Below, in pieces: positions 8,830 to 17,434 of a stretch of DNA of 64,000 bases (within the stretch, counting starts at the first letter, position 1; every line of letters starts with the position of its first letter). Source of the DNA: Arcobacter sp. (GTDB lineage: Bacteria; Campylobacterota; Campylobacteria; Campylobacterales; Arcobacteraceae); assembly GCA_020048055.1 (NCBI GenBank), contig JAIFNA010000009.1, forward strand, positions 215,693-279,692, read 5' to 3'. The notes under the pieces are model-generated. The model ran no database searches. It was not told the origin of the DNA and worked only from the letters and a program-made list of their open reading frames with translations. Both the position numbers and the translations under genes were made by a program.

Positions 8830-9573
8830 ATGAGAAAATTATTAAGTACAACACTTTTGGTGTTAGGTTTGATTGTGAATTTATGGGCAGAGAAGATAGA
8901 TGTTTTTGTGGCAGCAAGTGCAAAATTAGCGATGAGTGAAGTAGCAAAAGAGTTTAAAAAAGCAAATCCAAATGATGAAGTAGTGCTCTCTTTTGGAGCA
9001 AGTGGAAAAGCATATGCACAGTTTTCAAATGGATTTAAATATGATATTTTTATGTCAGCTGATAGTACATATCCAGCTAAAATATTTAGTGATGGTGGAG
9101 CGATTAGTAAGCCTGAAATATATGCACTTGGTTTGGTTGCACTTTATAGTAACAACAAAGAACTTATCAAACTAGGAATGAATGCACTTAAAAGCGATAA
9201 AGTAAAGCATATCTCAATAGCAAATCCAAAAGTTGCTCCTTATGGTGTTGCAGCAATGGAAATTTTAACAAACTATGGACTAAAAGATACAGTAGCTTCT
9301 AAAATAGTTATGGGTGATAATATAGCTCAAAGTGTACAATTTGTGGATTCAGGAGCTGCTGATATTGGACTCGTTGCTTATTCGCTTTTAAAAGAAACCG
9401 AGCCAAAAGGGGAATATTTAGTAATTGATAAATCAAAATATACTCCACTTGCACAGGCGTTTGTTTTAACGAAATATGCAAAAGATAAACCATCGGCTTC
9501 AAAATTTGCCTCTTTTATCGTTTCAAAACAAGCTAAAGCTATATTTAAAGAATATGGATTTGAGACAAAATGA
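8830..9573 (+). CDS. modA: periplasmic molybdate-binding protein
   Basis: ABC-transporter substrate-binding protein of 247 residues with a cleavable signal peptide (LLSTTLLVLGLIVNLWA). The mature start KIDVFVAASAKLAMSEVAKEF and the segments FSFGASGKAYAQ-like (residues ~54-66), PKVAPYGVAAMEIL and GAADIGLVAYSLL are hallmarks of ModA, including the serine residues that hold the oxyanion. It delivers molybdate or tungstate to ModB. GGATAAAA precedes the ATG. Its stop overlaps the start of the small TOBE protein by 4 nt, so the two are coupled. Confidence 0.95.
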   Translation: MRKLLSTTLLVLGLIVNLWAEKIDVFVAASAKLAMSEVAKEFKKANPNDEVVLSFGASGKAYAQFSNGFKYDIFMSADSTYPAKIFSDGGAISKPEIYALGLVALYSNNKELIKLGMNALKSDKVKHISIANPKVAPYGVAAMEILTNYGLKDTVASKIVMGDNIAQSVQFVDSGAADIGLVAYSLLKETEPKGEYLVIDKSKYTPLAQAFVLTKYAKDKPSASKFASFIVSKQAKAIFKEYGFETK

Positions 9574-9959
9574 ATCAACTTAGAGGAACTATCAAAAATA
9601 TCAAAAGTATTGATGGAATTACCCATATTTATGTAGAGGTTGGGGATAAAATCTTAAGTTCCCTTATTTTAAGTAGGGAAGCAGAGTATCAAAAAGAGGA
9701 GTCTGTAAATCTCCTCTTCAAAGAAACTGAGGTGATGATAGCCTCAAAGGAGTCGGTTGTAAGTGCAAGAAACTCTTTTATCTCCCCTATCACCTTTATA
9801 AATATGGGAGAGATTTTGGCTGAAGTGCAGTTTAATTTTGATGGTATTCCAATAACTTCAATCGTAACAAAGGGTGCACTTGATGATTTAAAGTGTGAAG
9901 TTGGTAAAGAGTTTAGATGGTTTATAAAATCAAATGAAGTTGTGTTGCAAAAGATATAA
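9570..9959 (+). CDS. stand-alone tandem TOBE (molbindin-like) protein
   Basis: 129 residues made of two TOBE-like units. The second is the clearer: VVSARNSFISPITFINMGEI, matching the S-A-R-N core of Mop domains, then ITSIVTKGALDDLKCEVG and FIKSNEVVL. The first half (LRGTIKNIKSIDGITHIYVE) is a more divergent copy. Proteins of this kind (molbindins) bind and store molybdate in the cytoplasm. It is placed between modA and modC, overlapping modA by 4 nt and 4 nt before modC. Its place within the transporter operon suggests molybdate buffering or allosteric input, which is inference. Confidence 0.82.
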   Translation: MNQLRGTIKNIKSIDGITHIYVEVGDKILSSLILSREAEYQKEESVNLLFKETEVMIASKESVVSARNSFISPITFINMGEILAEVQFNFDGIPITSIVTKGALDDLKCEVGKEFRWFIKSNEVVLQKI

Positions 9960-9963
9960 ATAA

Positions 9964-10836
9964 ATGATACAAATAAACATAAAAAAAACACTACATACAA
10001 GTGACGGAAAGATAGATTTGATAGTGGATAAAACTATAAAAAATGGCGATTTTTTAACCCTTTTTGGCAAAAGCGGAAGTGGGAAAACGACTCTGCTTCG
10101 TATATTAGCTGGACTAGAAACACCACAAAGTGGAAAAATTGTAGTTGATGATGAGGTTTGGTTTAATAGCAATAAAAACATAAATATTGCGCCACAAAAA
10201 AGAGGAATTGGATTTGTATTTCAAGATTATGCCCTATTTCCAAATATGAGCGTTTGGCAAAATTTAGAATTTGCACTTGAAAATAAAATAGAAAAAGGGA
10301 GAATTGATGAGATTTTAGAGGTTATGGAGCTAAAAAATCTTGCCAATATGAAACCAGAACAATTAAGTGGTGGACAAAAGCAAAGAGTTGCTGTTAGTAG
10401 AGCATTGATGAAGAAGCCAAAAATTCTTCTTCTTGATGAGCCACTTTCTGCGCTTGATAAAGAGATGAGGATTAAACTTCAAGATGAACTTTTACTTATC
10501 CATAAAAAGTTTCAACTTACCTCTATTTTAGTAAGCCACGACATTAGTGAGGTTTTCAAGCTTTCAAACAGAGTTTTTAAAATTTCACAAGGGGAAATAT
10601 TTGAAGATGGCACACCAAATAAAGTATTTGCAAATCTAAATCTAAGTGGTAAATTTAAAGTAGTTGGTGAGATTGTCTCTATAAATAAAGCTGATATATT
10701 ATTTGTTGTAAATATTTTAGTAAATAATGAAATTGTAAAAATAACCGCTTTAAAAAGTGAGATTGAAAATCTAAAAATAGGCGATAGCGTACTTGTGTCA
10801 AGTAAAGCTTTTAATCCACTTTTAACAAAAATATAG
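9964..10836 (+). CDS. modC: molybdate ABC transporter ATP-binding protein
   Basis: 290-residue ABC ATPase. Walker A GKSGSGKTTLLR near residue 35, Q-loop FVFQDYALFPNM near 80, signature LSGGQKQRVAVSRALM near 127, Walker B ILLLDEPLSALD near 150, and H-loop SILVSHDISEV near 180. A C-terminal TOBE-like region (about 225-285) provides the molybdate-sensing part found in ModC. It energises import by ModB. It lies 4 nt after the TOBE protein gene and 8 nt before modB. Confidence 0.94.
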   Translation: MIQINIKKTLHTSDGKIDLIVDKTIKNGDFLTLFGKSGSGKTTLLRILAGLETPQSGKIVVDDEVWFNSNKNINIAPQKRGIGFVFQDYALFPNMSVWQNLEFALENKIEKGRIDEILEVMELKNLANMKPEQLSGGQKQRVAVSRALMKKPKILLLDEPLSALDKEMRIKLQDELLLIHKKFQLTSILVSHDISEVFKLSNRVFKISQGEIFEDGTPNKVFANLNLSGKFKVVGEIVSINKADILFVVNILVNNEIVKITALKSEIENLKIGDSVLVSSKAFNPLLTKI

Positions 10837-10844
10837 GAATTTTG

Positions 10845-11525
10845 ATGGAAGAAACATTTTTTCAAACAATGGGTTTAACTTTTAAATTAGCTGGTATTAC
10901 TACTCTAATTCTTCTACCAATTGGTATAGCTTTGGGGTATTATCTATCACAAACAACTTCAAAATTAAAGCCAATAATTGAAGCTTTGGTTTCTATGCCT
11001 TTGGTTTTACCACCTTCTGTTTTAGGGTTTTATTTACTTTTGGCATTTAGTCCTAAAAATATTTTTGGAGAATGGTTGGAAAGCACTTTTGATGTACGAC
11101 TAGTTTTTAGTTTTGAAGGGCTTATTATTGCTTCAGTTATTTTTAGTTTGCCATTTATGGTACATCCAATTCAAAGTGGTTTTAATGGACTTAGTAAATC
11201 TTTAAAGGAAGCCTCTTATACTTTAGGAAAAAGCAAACTTCAAACAATCTGGTATGTGTTGCTACCAAATATCAAATCATCCATCCTAACCGCTTCTGTT
11301 ATAACATTTGCCCACACTATTGGGGAGTTTGGTGTAGTTTTGATGATAGGGGGAAATATCGCTGGGGAGACAAAAGTCGCAAGTATTGCAATATACGATG
11401 AAGTGGAATCTTTAAATTATTCACTTGCAAATCAGTATGCTTTTACACTTTTTATCATCTCATTTGCTATTTTGCTTTTTGTTTATGTTGTCAATAAAAA
11501 GATGGTTAGTAGTGAGCTTAGATGA
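10845..11525 (+). CDS. modB: molybdate ABC transporter permease
   Basis: Polytopic permease of about 226 residues with five or six membrane segments and the EAA coupling loop (SLKEASYTLGKSKLQTIWYVLLP, cited in part: EASYTLGKSK) and conserved FAHTIGEFGVVLMIGGN. It forms the channel for molybdate released by ModA. I chose ATG at 10845, with AGGA about 8 nt upstream; a TTG one codon earlier is also in frame. It is the last gene of the mod operon. The toxin-antitoxin pair starts 76 bp later. Confidence 0.93.
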   Translation: MEETFFQTMGLTFKLAGITTLILLPIGIALGYYLSQTTSKLKPIIEALVSMPLVLPPSVLGFYLLLAFSPKNIFGEWLESTFDVRLVFSFEGLIIASVIFSLPFMVHPIQSGFNGLSKSLKEASYTLGKSKLQTIWYVLLPNIKSSILTASVITFAHTIGEFGVVLMIGGNIAGETKVASIAIYDEVESLNYSLANQYAFTLFIISFAILLFVYVVNKKMVSSELR

Positions 11526-11601
11526 TATTTGTTAACTATGTCCAAAAATCTATTTTTTAAAATTCTGTGATACAATATGTCATACAAAATAGGAGGCAAA
11601 T

Positions 11602-11859
11602 ATGGTTTCAGTACGACTAGATAATACACTTGAAAATCAGTTAAATTTCATCTCAACACAATCAAACAAACAAAAAAGCCAAATTATAAAAGAAGCTCTT
11701 ACTTACTATTTTGATATGTTAAAACAACAATCAAAAGAGAAAACATCCTATGAGCTTGGAGTTGATTTGTTTGGAAAATATGAAAGCTTAGATGGTTCAC
11801 TTTCAACTACTTACAAACAAAAAATAAAAGAGAAACTTCATGAAAAATACACTCATTGA
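11602..11859 (+). CDS. ribbon-helix-helix antitoxin-like protein
   Basis: 85 residues. The N-terminal MVSVRLDNTLENQLNFIS strand-helix and the KSQIIKEALTYYFDML helix form a ribbon-helix-helix DNA-binding fold, as in CopG/RelB-type antitoxins. The remaining ~45 residues are polar and could wrap the toxin. AGGAGG precedes the ATG. The gene overlaps the PIN-domain gene by 20 nt, the usual antitoxin-first arrangement. It would be expected to repress its own promoter (a TACAAT -10-like element lies at 11571-11576). Confidence 0.8.
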   Translation: MVSVRLDNTLENQLNFISTQSNKQKSQIIKEALTYYFDMLKQQSKEKTSYELGVDLFGKYESLDGSLSTTYKQKIKEKLHEKYTH

Positions 11860-12250
11860 TAGTGGTGTAATCATCGCACTTTTTGATAGAAGTGATAAGT
11901 TTCATCAAAAATCTTTAGAATTTTTAAAAAATTTCAAAGGTGAACTTATCACCTCTTGGGCAGTTCTTACTGAAGTTTCCCATATGCTCGATTTTAATCT
12001 ACAAGTACAAATTGATTTTTTAAAATGGGTAGAAATCGGGGGAGTAAAAGTGTATGAAATATCTCAAAATGAGATAGCAAATATAAGAGTGATGATTGAA
12101 AAATATCTTGATATTCCTATGGATTTGGTAGATGCCTCACTGATGTATATCGCAAATAAAGAGGGGATAAAAAATATTGTAAGTATCAATAGTGACTTTG
12201 ATATTTATATGACTATCAAAAAACAAAGTTTGAAGAATCTACTAAAATAA
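11840..12250 (+). CDS. PIN-domain toxin-like ribonuclease (VapC-like)
   Basis: 136-residue PIN domain. Acidic residues sit where the active site is expected: the first Asp in TLIDSGVIIALF, a Glu in VLTEVSHML, an Asp in PMDLVDASLMY and another in INSDFDIY. PIN toxins cleave tRNA, rRNA or mRNA; this one is neutralised presumably by the overlapping RHH protein. The start ATG overlaps the antitoxin by 20 nt. Whether the pair is active is not known; it could also be an addiction remnant after the mod operon. Confidence 0.82.
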   Translation: MKNTLIDSGVIIALFDRSDKFHQKSLEFLKNFKGELITSWAVLTEVSHMLDFNLQVQIDFLKWVEIGGVKVYEISQNEIANIRVMIEKYLDIPMDLVDASLMYIANKEGIKNIVSINSDFDIYMTIKKQSLKNLLK

Positions 12251-12393
12251 TACAAAAAAATAAAAACAGGATTACTTGGCATTAAAGAGGCACAAGAAAT
12301 AGCATCAATATAAAGATAAAAAAATCAAACAATAGTTACTTTTTACCTACTTATTTCCGATACAATTTTAAAAAAAATAAATAAGGAGTTTTT

Positions 12394-13260
12394 GTGAAAA
12401 AGATTATTTTAGGAGTGTTGTTTGCTTTTGCTTTTGCAAATGCAACACCAAATAATATTTATGAAGTTGGACAGTATGATGTTAGAGATGATGTGCTTTA
12501 CACAATCGATACAAATCAAACATTAACAGGTTTAGTGAAGCTTTATTTCCCTTCTGGTGCTTTACAATTTGAGGAGCTTTACATAGATGGAAAAGCAAAT
12601 GGTGTGGCAAAAGAGTATAGAGAAAGTGGTTCTGTGATTTATGAAAGATTTTTTGTTGACAATCTTCAAAACGGGATAACAAAAGAGTACTATGAAGGTG
12701 GTTCACTTAAAGGTGAATGGAATTTTGTCAAAGGGAAACTTCAAGGGATAAGTAAAGATTATTTTGAACTTGGAAGTTTAAAAAATGAGTGGAACTACTT
12801 AAATAGTGAACTAAATGGAATATCAAATGGTTATGATGAAGCTGGTGCATTAGTTTTTGTTTCAACTTACAAAAACAATAAACTAGAAGGGATTTCAAAA
12901 GAATTTTTTGATACAGGAGAGCTCAAAACTGAGTGGATTTACAAAGATGATAAACTAAGTGGTGTCTCAAAAGAGTATTATCAAAGTGGAGCTTTAAGTG
13001 CTGAATGGACTTACAAGGATGATATTTTAAATGGTATCTCAAAAGGCTATTACGAAAACGGAGCTACTTTGTTTGAGTATATAAACAAAAACGGAAAACC
13101 TTTTGGTACATACAAAGGATACTTTGATTCTGGCGTTTTAAAAGATGAGATTTTATTTAAAGATGGAAAAGCAGTATCTGGAACTGTTTATAAAGAAAAT
13201 GGGAAAAAATTAAGAAATGCAACAAATGCAGATTTTACACGATATGGATTTGAATACTAA
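12394..13260 (+). CDS. secreted MORN-repeat protein (YwqK-like)
   Basis: 288 residues with a signal peptide (ILGVLFAFAFANA) and about nine MORN-like repeats of ~23 residues, each with the pattern G-x-x-K-E-Y-Y-x-x-G-x-L-x-x-E-W-x-Y-K (for example GVSKEYYQSGALSAEWTYK). Databases often label this fold 'YwqK family antitoxin', but there is no toxin partner here and the protein is exported. It is likely a periplasmic or surface protein of unknown role. The start is GTG with AAGGAG 8 nt upstream and a TACAAT -10-like box at 12361-12366, so it appears to have its own promoter. Confidence 0.8.
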   Translation: MKKIILGVLFAFAFANATPNNIYEVGQYDVRDDVLYTIDTNQTLTGLVKLYFPSGALQFEELYIDGKANGVAKEYRESGSVIYERFFVDNLQNGITKEYYEGGSLKGEWNFVKGKLQGISKDYFELGSLKNEWNYLNSELNGISNGYDEAGALVFVSTYKNNKLEGISKEFFDTGELKTEWIYKDDKLSGVSKEYYQSGALSAEWTYKDDILNGISKGYYENGATLFEYINKNGKPFGTYKGYFDSGVLKDEILFKDGKAVSGTVYKENGKKLRNATNADFTRYGFEY

Positions 13261-13346
13261 AATCCATATCCATATATCAAATTAATTATTTTGTATCTAG
13301 TGTATGACTTCTCCAAAAAGAGCCTTTAATTGGAATACAAGATAAG

Positions 13347-13745
13347 CTATATCGTCTCTTCGCTAAAATTAGCAAAAGCACTTTCAATACTTGGGAGTGT
13401 TTTGTACCCAGTTCTTGTGTGACTTACATTTTTTGTTTTAAGGTCACATATTGCAATTTTAAAACTAGCGCCCATAAATGGCTCGACCACACAAATGATT
13501 TTATCTCCAATTTGTCTTGTTGCATGGATAATCCCTTGTAGTCCACTAAAAAAATATTTTGGATAACTAAGCGGTGTTATCTCCACAACTACAACACCCT
13601 CGCTATTTTCTAAAGTTTGAAGTATATCCATAGCATCTTCATGGCTTTCGAATTGGATACACCAGTCATCAAATTTTTTATTGAAGTGTTGCAAATCCTC
13701 ATCTAAAAATCCACCAGCTAATGATTGTAAAGCAAATATTGGCAC
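13347..13745 (-). CDS. hypothetical cytoplasmic protein
   Basis: 132 residues, no signal peptide or membrane segment. It is a mixed alpha/beta protein with segments GVVVVEITPLSYPKYF and DKIICVVEPFMGASFKIAICDL. I do not recognise a family. It is a lone gene convergent with the MORN gene (86 bp apart) and divergent from the 13889 gene (143 bp apart). No clear ribosome-binding site stands out before the ATG, so the start is less certain than the frame. Confidence 0.6.
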   Translation of the reverse strand: MPIFALQSLAGGFLDEDLQHFNKKFDDWCIQFESHEDAMDILQTLENSEGVVVVEITPLSYPKYFFSGLQGIIHATRQIGDKIICVVEPFMGASFKIAICDLKTKNVSHTRTGYKTLPSIESAFANFSEETI

Positions 13746-13888
13746 ACGAAAAACCTTAAATTGATATATTTGCTATTCTAAACTAAAACTACAAAAAACT
13801 GGCTTTTTGTCATTATTTTTCTCTTTGTTTATATTCCAAAATAGCAATATTTAAGGCTTGTAATAAACTTTATGCTAACATTTCGCCA

Positions 13889-14260
13889 ATGAGAGAAACA
13901 ACACCACCAAATGAAAAAACACTACGATTAAGATACATAAGGGTCTTAGAAAAATTTCTTACAAGAACTGTATCGCTCCTAAAAAATGAAGATTTTAATC
14001 CACAAATTTTTAAAAAAAATGTAGATAAATACTATCAAGAGATATTAAAAGTAAAAGCAGTAAGACTAGACAGTGAATATTTAGCAATGCTTCAAGATTT
14101 CGTAAATAGCACACTAGCTAAAACTAACTCATTTGAAGATGATTTTAGTGAACAAAGAAATGCACTTCTAAAAGAGATAAATCTTCTTGCTAAAGAGAAA
14201 AATAAATCAAATTACAAAAAAGATAAACACAAAGATAGAGAATTTTATGACGGATATTGA
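13889..14260 (+). CDS. hypothetical protein coupled to the RecD2-like helicase
   Basis: 123 residues, highly charged and predicted helical, with a very basic C-terminus (KEKNKSNYKKDKHKDREF). No known domain is visible. It overlaps the helicase start by 14 nt and is therefore translationally coupled, which points to a role alongside the helicase, perhaps as a small nucleic-acid-binding partner. This is inference from position and charge only. Confidence 0.65.
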   Translation: MRETTPPNEKTLRLRYIRVLEKFLTRTVSLLKNEDFNPQIFKKNVDKYYQEILKVKAVRLDSEYLAMLQDFVNSTLAKTNSFEDDFSEQRNALLKEINLLAKEKNKSNYKKDKHKDREFYDGY

Positions 14261-16541
14261 GCATATCAATATAAGTGGAACACTAAAAAAGGTCCTCTAT
14301 CACAACAGTGAAAACAACTACTACATAGCCGTTTTGGAAAATAATCAAAAAATTTGTGGTCAATACTTTGATACTGACCTTAAAAAACTAGAAGGGGAAG
14401 ATTTAATCCTAAGTGGAAACTGGGAAACACACAATAAATACGGTGTGCAATTTGCTTTTATCTCACTTGAGATTAAACAAAATGAGGTTTTTTTCTTCCT
14501 TACAAAAATAGTAAAAGGTTTTACAAAAAAATTAGCAACAGAGATAACAAAAAAATATTCCCAAGATGAACTTTATGAAATACTTGACAACCGCCCATCT
14601 GTTTTGCTTGAATTTAAAGGAGTAAAAGAGAAAAAACTCACTCAAATAGTTACAAGCTGGAACCAATTTAAGCACCTAAGGGAACTAGCTTCATTTTTGG
14701 GTGAATATGGTGTTACGAAAAATCTTATAAATAAAATATTTCAAGAGCTCGGGCATCTTGAAAATCTAATAGAAAAAATAAAAACAAATCCATATTCACT
14801 TATTGCTATAAAAGGTATTGGCTTTAAAAAAGCAGATGAGATTGCTTTAGCTTTTGGTATTGATATGAGGAGTAATTTTAGGATTAAGGCTTGTTTGGAC
14901 TATGCTTTGCGTGAATATTGTGAAGCAAATGGAAATAGCTCAATCTCAAAAGCCACCCTATTTTCAGCACTTGATAGCAGTTTAAACTTTGTAGATGAAG
15001 ATTTACTTTATGAAAATGTGATTATTGAGATGATTGGGGAAAAAAGTTTAGTTGAGACGACAAAAGATAGATATACAACAAATATGCTCTATTTTTGTGA
15101 AAAAAGTATTTTAGAGTTTTTCCAAAAAAGAAAAAATCGCCAAATGCCAAATAAAATAGTCAAAGATTTTGATACATATTTGGCTAAAAAAGAGGAAAAT
15201 ATAGGCTTTAAATTAAGCGAGGAGCAACAAAAAGCGGTACGACTTATAAATGAAGGTGAAACTACAATCTTACTCATTGGTTATGCTGGGACTGGAAAAT
15301 CAACCTCAAGTCGTGCTATTTTGGAACTTTTAGAGGAAGTTGTAAATTATAAAGAGATTCATTGTATGGCACTTAGTGGGATAGCATCTCAAAGAATAAG
15401 TGAAACAACAGGATATAGCTCAAGCACTATACAGTCAATGCTTATGGCTCATAAAGAGAAAGATTATTTTCCATACAAAGTTCTTTTGCTTGATGAAGCA
15501 AGTATGGTAAATAGTATCACTTTTTATCAAATCATCTCAAAAATAAGCGACGATACAGTTTTTATAATCGTTGGTGACGATGGACAACTTCCCGCTATTG
15601 GAGCTGGTGACATTTTAGCAGATGCTATAAAATTCAATCTTGCCCCGTTATCAAAACTAACAAAAATTTATAGACAAAATGAACTTCAAGCGATCGCAGT
15701 AATCGCAAATGACATAAGAGAGGGAAATATACCATCATACAAAAGTGAATTTGCCGATTTTAAATTTGTAGATAACTCGATTGAAAATTATTATGCTTTA
15801 AAAAATTCGATTTCAAATTATGAGATGAATGGAGTTAGAAATGAAAATAATTACAAAATTTTAAACTCTATCTTAAACATCTCAGCCACATATATTTGGC
15901 ATATCGAACAACACATAAAAGATAAAAAAATCTCAAAAGCACTCACAACTTTTCAAGTTATCACCCCTATGAAAAATGGAATTTTAGGGGTGGAAAACTT
16001 AAATATCAATCTTCAAAAACTACTAAACAACAACAATTCAAAAGGTTTTCAAAGTAGAACTTATCAGTACAAACTCAAAGATAAAGTGATTCATACAAAA
16101 AATGAAAATATGAAATCACTTAGTATGACTGATTATAAAAATGGAAGCAGTGAATTTGTTGAAAAACGGATTTTCAATGGGATGCTTGGTATGATAATAA
16201 AGCTTGATTTTGACAATGAACAATGTGTTGTTTTGTACCCAAATGATGATAGTGTTGTGTTTTATAATTTCGCTCAAATTGAGCCACTTTTGTCACTGGC
16301 TTATTGCCTCACTATCCATAAAACTCAAGGGATGGAGTATGAAACAGCTCTTATTCCTATGACTTTTACACATTTTATAATGCACAATACAAAGCTACTT
16401 TATACAGCCATCACACGAGCTAAAAATATGTGCTACATAGTTGGGGAAAAAGAAGCTTTTGAGAGTGCTTGCAAAAAACTAGAAATCACCCAAAGAGAGA
16501 CTGTTATAAATGATATTTTGGGTGATGGTGGCTTGTCTTAA
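14247..16541 (+). CDS. recD2: RecD2-type SF1B DNA helicase
   Basis: About 764 residues. An N-terminal domain (1-~90) is followed by helix-hairpin-helix-like segments (SLIAIKGIGFKKADEIALAF near 183) and the SF1B motor: motif I IGYAGTGKSTSS near 345, motif II LLLDEASMVN near 412, motif III VGDDGQLPAIGAGD, motif IV KIYRQNE, motif V LTIHKTQGMEYE and motif VI LLYTAITRAK. RecD2 unwinds DNA 5'->3' and is independent of RecBC. I chose ATG at 14247, which gives the usual N-terminus and overlaps the upstream gene by 14 nt; an earlier in-frame ATG at 14187 would add 20 very basic residues. Confidence 0.9.
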   Translation: MTDIEHINISGTLKKVLYHNSENNYYIAVLENNQKICGQYFDTDLKKLEGEDLILSGNWETHNKYGVQFAFISLEIKQNEVFFFLTKIVKGFTKKLATEITKKYSQDELYEILDNRPSVLLEFKGVKEKKLTQIVTSWNQFKHLRELASFLGEYGVTKNLINKIFQELGHLENLIEKIKTNPYSLIAIKGIGFKKADEIALAFGIDMRSNFRIKACLDYALREYCEANGNSSISKATLFSALDSSLNFVDEDLLYENVIIEMIGEKSLVETTKDRYTTNMLYFCEKSILEFFQKRKNRQMPNKIVKDFDTYLAKKEENIGFKLSEEQQKAVRLINEGETTILLIGYAGTGKSTSSRAILELLEEVVNYKEIHCMALSGIASQRISETTGYSSSTIQSMLMAHKEKDYFPYKVLLLDEASMVNSITFYQIISKISDDTVFIIVGDDGQLPAIGAGDILADAIKFNLAPLSKLTKIYRQNELQAIAVIANDIREGNIPSYKSEFADFKFVDNSIENYYALKNSISNYEMNGVRNENNYKILNSILNISATYIWHIEQHIKDKKISKALTTFQVITPMKNGILGVENLNINLQKLLNNNNSKGFQSRTYQYKLKDKVIHTKNENMKSLSMTDYKNGSSEFVEKRIFNGMLGMIIKLDFDNEQCVVLYPNDDSVVFYNFAQIEPLLSLAYCLTIHKTQGMEYETALIPMTFTHFIMHNTKLLYTAITRAKNMCYIVGEKEAFESACKKLEITQRETVINDILGDGGLS

Positions 16542-16713
16542 AAGAAAGAGTTAAATCAGTTCCATCGTAGTTTGCTATAAAGTTTATGGCATCATCTGAA
16601 GTTAGGGATTGTAGTTGTTGTGTTACTTGATGGTTGACTCTACTTGCATCTAAGAAATCTGTACCACTTCCACTGTATGTATAATCTGCACCTTGTCCAG
16701 TGTTATTTAATTG
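16540..16713 (-). pseudogene. remnant of an unidentified secreted/structural protein gene
   Basis: This minus-strand frame has no start codon but reads as real protein: segments NNTGQGADYTYSGSGTDFLD, ASRVNHQVTQQLQSLTSDDA and INFIANYDGTDLTLSF. The composition (G, T, N, D-rich, ending in LTLSF) suggests the C-terminal end of a larger exported or calcium-binding-type protein. It stops being coherent at about 16713, exactly where another remnant on the plus strand begins. Its 3' end overlaps the end of the RecD2 gene by 2 nt. Family not recognised. Confidence 0.55.
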
Positions 16714-16819
16714 TCAAAAAAATATCGATGACAAATTTACACTTTTTGAAAGTAAACAACTTAAATATGATGAGTTGAGTGATATGTTTGAGAAAAAACT
16801 AGAAGATTTAGCGATTTAA
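16712..16819 (+). pseudogene. C-terminal remnant of an unidentified gene
   Basis: A coherent 35-codon tail ending at TAA 16817-16819. It encodes FTLFESKQLKYDELSDMFEK followed by KLEDLAI. It has no start or ribosome-binding site and begins where the opposing remnant ends, so it looks like the end of a gene cut by a deletion or insertion event. A weak hairpin (AGAGGT at 16824, ACCTCT at 16837) follows the stop. The parent family is not recognised. Confidence 0.5.
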
Positions 16820-16889
16820 AGAAAGAGGTATCCAAAACCTCTCTATCTAATTCTGACACAATAGAGTAGCAATAGAAAAATGAGAGATG

Positions 16890-17330
16890 TTATACTCGTT
16901 GGAAAATTACTAATAATATATACATGATAAAACCTAGTATAAAACCAATAAAAATGGTTAATAAAGCTATCAAAAAGATTTTAAATTTGTTTGAAGTTTT
17001 CAAAATTTTCTTTTCTTCTAAATATGGACTACTCATAACAAGTGAAAATATAATTCCAGGTAAAACAAAGAATGCATGCAATAAACCTATCAAGCTATCA
17101 TTTACAATATTAAACCAATTTAGAGATAAAAAAAATACAAAACTTAAACTTATGCCAGTTGATAGTCCTATATAAAATGGCATTTCAAAGTTAAACATAA
17201 ATTTGTGTAAAAAAATAATTACAAATGGAACCAAAAGGTAATACCATAAACCAACATATAATGAATCTCCAAATGTCGTTACTAATAATGGCACAACTGA
17301 TGATATTATAATCAAAAAAATTAAATTCAT
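16890..17330 (-). CDS. hypothetical membrane protein
   Basis: 146 residues with four or five hydrophobic segments (LIFLIIISSVVPLLVT, GLWYYLLVPFVIIFLH, FYIGLSTGISLSFVFFLSL, LLHAFFVLPGIIFSLVM, IFLIALLTIFIGFILGFIMY in part). The ATG is preceded by GGAGAAAAAT. It is the most downstream gene of the unrecognised minus-strand cluster at 17-20.4 kb and is separated from its neighbour by about 100 bp. No family recognised; immunity-type membrane proteins are often like this, but nothing shows that here. Confidence 0.6.
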   Translation of the reverse strand: MNLIFLIIISSVVPLLVTTFGDSLYVGLWYYLLVPFVIIFLHKFMFNFEMPFYIGLSTGISLSFVFFLSLNWFNIVNDSLIGLLHAFFVLPGIIFSLVMSSPYLEEKKILKTSNKFKIFLIALLTIFIGFILGFIMYILLVIFQRV

Positions 17331-17434
17331 ATTTTTCTCCTTTTACTTTTTATTATGGCTACAAAAACTTTATATACATTTTTATATTCAATATAAGATT
17401 TTAAAGCTATTTTCAAACCTTATATTCTTTGTTT

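Noticed and set aside
12251..12393. Short frame KTGLLGIKEAQEIASI behind the PIN gene as a gene remnant
   Set aside because: Only 16 codons without start or recognisable relation; could be chance.
12394..13260. MORN-repeat protein as an antitoxin ('YwqK antitoxin' label)
   Set aside because: It has a signal peptide, no overlapping toxin and its own promoter; the database label does not imply a toxin-antitoxin role.
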